The translations under genes were made by a program, and so were the position numbers. A DNA stretch of 64,000 nucleotides from contig NZ_CP149511.1 of the NCBI RefSeq assembly GCF_040126305.1, positions 1,426,001 through 1,490,000 of the forward strand, read 5' to 3'. The stretch is from Pararhizobium sp. A13 (GTDB taxonomy: Bacteria > Pseudomonadota > Alphaproteobacteria > Rhizobiales > Rhizobiaceae). Below, piece by piece: positions 62,055 to 64,000 of this stretch. Under the pieces are notes generated by a model. The model saw only the letters and a list, made by a program, of their open reading frames with translations, was not told the origin of the DNA and did no database searches. Every line of letters begins with the position of its first letter. Within the stretch, counting starts at the first letter, position 1.

Positions 62055-63083
62055 ATGCAGAAAAAACGAATTACCTTGAAGGACATAGCGCGAGAGACCG
62101 GCGTTCACGTGTCGACCGTGTCGCGGGCATTGGACCCTGTCGAACGCAAGACGATCACGGAAGAAGTCGCAAAAAGAATCCAGGCTGCGGCGGAAAACCT
62201 CGGCTACCGCCCGAACCGGATCGCGGCGGGGCTCAGGACCAACCGGACCATGACCGTTGGCGTGATGATCCCCGACATCACCAACCTCATCTTCCCGCCG
62301 ATCCTGCGCGGCATCGAAAGCGTACTCGAACCGCTCGGCTATGCCTCGATCATCGTCAACACCGACAGCGAGAGGGACCGCGAAATCCGTCTGCTCGATG
62401 TTCTGCGCGATCGCGGCGTCGACGGCATCATTCATGCCGCCGTGCTGCGCAATGACCCGTCGATAGCCAAAGCGGCGCACGACGGATTGCCGGTCGTGAC
62501 GCTCAACCGAAAGGTCGAGGCTTCCGACATCCCCTATGTCATCAACGACGAAGACGCCGGCATCTGCCTGATGCTGCGGCATCTTCGTGAGCTCGGTCAT
62601 ACCAGTATCGGGCATATCGCCGGTCCGCAGGATCTCTCCACCGGGCAGTTGCGGCTCGCCGCGTTTCGTCGGGCTGCACACGACCTTGATGCCGAGATCG
62701 ATGATGACCTTATCGTCGTAGCCACCCGTTTCGACGAGCAGGAGGGTGCCCGTTGCTTGGGCGAACTGCTCGCCTCCGGCAAGACCTTCACCGCCGTGCT
62801 GTGCGCCAACGACCGCCTGGCGCTGGGCGCCATTGAGGCCCTGCGCGAACGCGGCATCGACTGCCCGCGCCAGGTTTCCGTCACCGGCTTCAACGACATG
62901 CCCTTCCTCGACCTGATCCGGCCGAAGCTGACGACGGTCCGGATCCAACAGCATTGCGCCGGACGCGCCGCCGCCGAAATCCTGCTGCGGCTCCTGAACG
63001 GCGAGACGGCGGATGACATCGACATCGAGACGATCCTGCCGGTCGAGCTGGTGATCCGCGAAAGCACGGCGCCCTGCCCCTGA
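62055..63083 (+). CDS. LacI-family transcriptional regulator
   Basis: 342 residues. HTH 'ITLKDIARETGVHVSTVSRALDPVERKTITEEVAKRIQAAAENLGYRPNRIAAGLRTNRT' with the hinge helix, then a periplasmic-binding-like effector domain ('VGVMIPDITNLIFPPILRGIESVLEPLGYASIIVNTDS', 'AVLCANDRLALGAIEALRERG', 'VTGFNDMPFLDLIRPKLTTVRI'). ATG at 62055 preferred (GAGGCG at 7 nt). Divergent from the Liv/aromatic operon, it most likely binds the three TGCAATCGATTGCA sites and responds to the imported compound or a pathway intermediate. Confidence 0.93.
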   Translation: MQKKRITLKDIARETGVHVSTVSRALDPVERKTITEEVAKRIQAAAENLGYRPNRIAAGLRTNRTMTVGVMIPDITNLIFPPILRGIESVLEPLGYASIIVNTDSERDREIRLLDVLRDRGVDGIIHAAVLRNDPSIAKAAHDGLPVVTLNRKVEASDIPYVINDEDAGICLMLRHLRELGHTSIGHIAGPQDLSTGQLRLAAFRRAAHDLDAEIDDDLIVVATRFDEQEGARCLGELLASGKTFTAVLCANDRLALGAIEALRERGIDCPRQVSVTGFNDMPFLDLIRPKLTTVRIQQHCAGRAAAEILLRLLNGETADDIDIETILPVELVIRESTAPCP

Positions 63084-63202
63084 CACCCTGCCGCTAGCCT
63101 CGCCTTTCGCCGATGCGCGCCAAAAACGAATATCATGCTCGACCTCCCAGGGTGCCAACTGGATCGACAATGCCGCGAGCGTCGGCTTCCGGCCGGCAGA
63201 TG

Positions 63203-63634
63203 CTACCCGAAGCTGACGTCGAGCGTGATCGGAACAGCCGCCAGCGCCTTTGACACAGGGCAGCCGGCCTTGGCCTTGTTGGCGAGATCGGTAAATGTCG
63301 CCTTATCGGTTCCGGGGACTTTAGCTGCCAGCTTGAGATTTATCGCCGTAATCGCGAAGCCGCCTTCCACGCTTTCAAGTGTCACGGTCGCTGTCGTGTC
63401 CAGGCTTTCCGCCGTAAGACCCGCCTCGCCAAGAATAAGCGAAAGGGCCATGGTGAAGCATCCTGAATGTGCAGCGCCGATGAGTTCTTCAGGATTGGTT
63501 CCTGAGACACCCTCGAAGCGGCTCGCGAATCCATAGGGGTAGGAGGTGAGCGCGCCGCTCTTGGTTGAGATTGCGCCCTTTCCGTCCTTCAGGCCGCCGG
63601 TCCAATGTGCCGATGCTGTGCGTTCGATTTTCAT
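63203..63634 (-). CDS. OsmC-family peroxiredoxin-like protein
   Basis: 143 residues of the OsmC/Ohr family, which reduces organic hydroperoxides in the cytoplasm. The two redox cysteines are Cys59 in 'AAHSGCFTMALS' and Cys125 in 'KAKAGCPVSKAL'; the early 'GKGAISTKSGALTSYPYGFASRFEGVSGTNPEELIGAAHS' is the OsmC subgroup pattern. Its ATG overlaps the stop of the upstream DUF599 gene by 4 bp (ATGA), so they are co-transcribed. Confidence 0.93.
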   Translation of the reverse strand: MKIERTASAHWTGGLKDGKGAISTKSGALTSYPYGFASRFEGVSGTNPEELIGAAHSGCFTMALSLILGEAGLTAESLDTTATVTLESVEGGFAITAINLKLAAKVPGTDKATFTDLANKAKAGCPVSKALAAVPITLDVSFG

Positions 63635-64000
63635 GTCCGTTCTCCTGTTGCATTCGGTTGGGACTGCAGTTCGGCATGTGAAATCGGTGCGGCGTCAATA
63701 GCCGGAGCATTTTCGTCGAGCAGCTTGCGGATTGCCATCACGCCTTTCGCAGTGTCCGACCAACTCTGCCTCCAGACAAGGAGCCCGACACTGCAAAACG
63801 TGGCGACGATGAAGGCAACCGGCCCCAGGAACCAGAGCGCTGCCGCGATGGTAAAATAGTAGGATCGGACGCCGACGCTGAACGAGCGGAGTGCTGGATT
63901 GACAACCAGGGTCAGAGCATCCGTCCAGGCTTCGATGTCGCGTTGTTCCTCTCTGGATGGGCTTGCTCCGATGGAGGCGAGACAATAATTGATCTGCCTG
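63631..64000 (-). CDS. DUF599-family membrane protein (partial, 5' end outside window)
   Basis: About 122 C-terminal residues are visible, running off the right edge. They read 'INYCLASIGASPSREEQRDIEAWTDALTLVVNPALRSFSVGVRSYYFTIAAALWFLGPVAFIVATFCSVGLLVWRQSWSDTAKGVMAIRKLL', with two hydrophobic segments. This is the C-terminal pattern of DUF599 proteins, uncharacterised inner-membrane proteins of about 230-250 residues common in alphaproteobacteria. Overlaps osmC by 4 bp. Confidence 0.8.
   Translation of the reverse strand, partial: RQINYCLASIGASPSREEQRDIEAWTDALTLVVNPALRSFSVGVRSYYFTIAAALWFLGPVAFIVATFCSVGLLVWRQSWSDTAKGVMAIRKLLDENAPAIDAAPISHAELQSQPNATGERT

Overview
The window is high-GC alphaproteobacterial DNA that reads like a rhizobial accessory replicon (Rhizobium/Ensifer/Agrobacterium type, probably a megaplasmid or chromid). 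Reasons: an acdR-acdS pair (plant ACC deaminase), many ABC uptake systems each with its own regulator and catabolic genes, several Gfo/Idh/MocA dehydrogenases, a LuxR-solo/proline-iminopeptidase locus of the plant-responsive type, and no ribosomal or housekeeping genes. No tRNA, rRNA or CRISPR array was seen. The organism assignment is inference.

Layout. 0-2 kb: Lrp-type regulator divergent from ACC deaminase. 2.8-6.8 kb: APC permease, LuxR-HTH regulator, amidase, GYD-domain protein. 7-13.1 kb: a LacI-controlled sugar locus with an orphan extracellular-binding protein facing a LacI-DUF2264-hydroxyacid dehydrogenase-TIM barrel operon. 13.2-19.2 kb: leftward genes (two Gfo/Idh/MocA dehydrogenases, isomerase-like TIM barrel, enolase-superfamily enzyme, DUF993 enzyme). 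19.3-26.7 kb: TetR regulator divergent from a complete CUT1-type sugar ABC transporter operon with two more dehydrogenases. 26.7-31.2 kb: SMP-30 lactonase, DHDPS-family enzyme, GntR regulator, sugar-acid dehydratase. Together 13-31 kb has every step type of a non-phosphorylating oxidative sugar pathway, with GTAA-N7/8-TTAC palindromes shared by three promoter regions.

31.8-39.7 kb: a peptide-type ABC transporter, two proline iminopeptidase-like hydrolases and between them a LuxR solo with Met67/Trp71 at the usual AHL-contact Trp/Tyr positions. This arrangement matches the PipR/pip plant-signal systems.

39.7-52.2 kb: a gene-poor accessory zone with small genes, decayed genes (iron permease, resolvase, IS3 orfA) and one very large gene (44889-51560) for a 2223-residue protein made almost wholly of about 275 octapeptide repeats of the form [ST]-[ST]-x-x-[IV]-x-[AGS]-[LFI]. 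It is the most unusual object here.

52.2-63.1 kb: a probable 11-gene leftward operon (branched-chain-type ABC transporter, GST, intradiol dioxygenase, SDR, BKACE-family enzyme, quinone oxidoreductase, cupin) divergent from a LacI regulator, with three TGCAATCGATTGCA operators between them. It looks like uptake and catabolism of an aromatic compound. 63.2-64 kb: OsmC protein overlapping the end of a DUF599 membrane protein that runs off the window.
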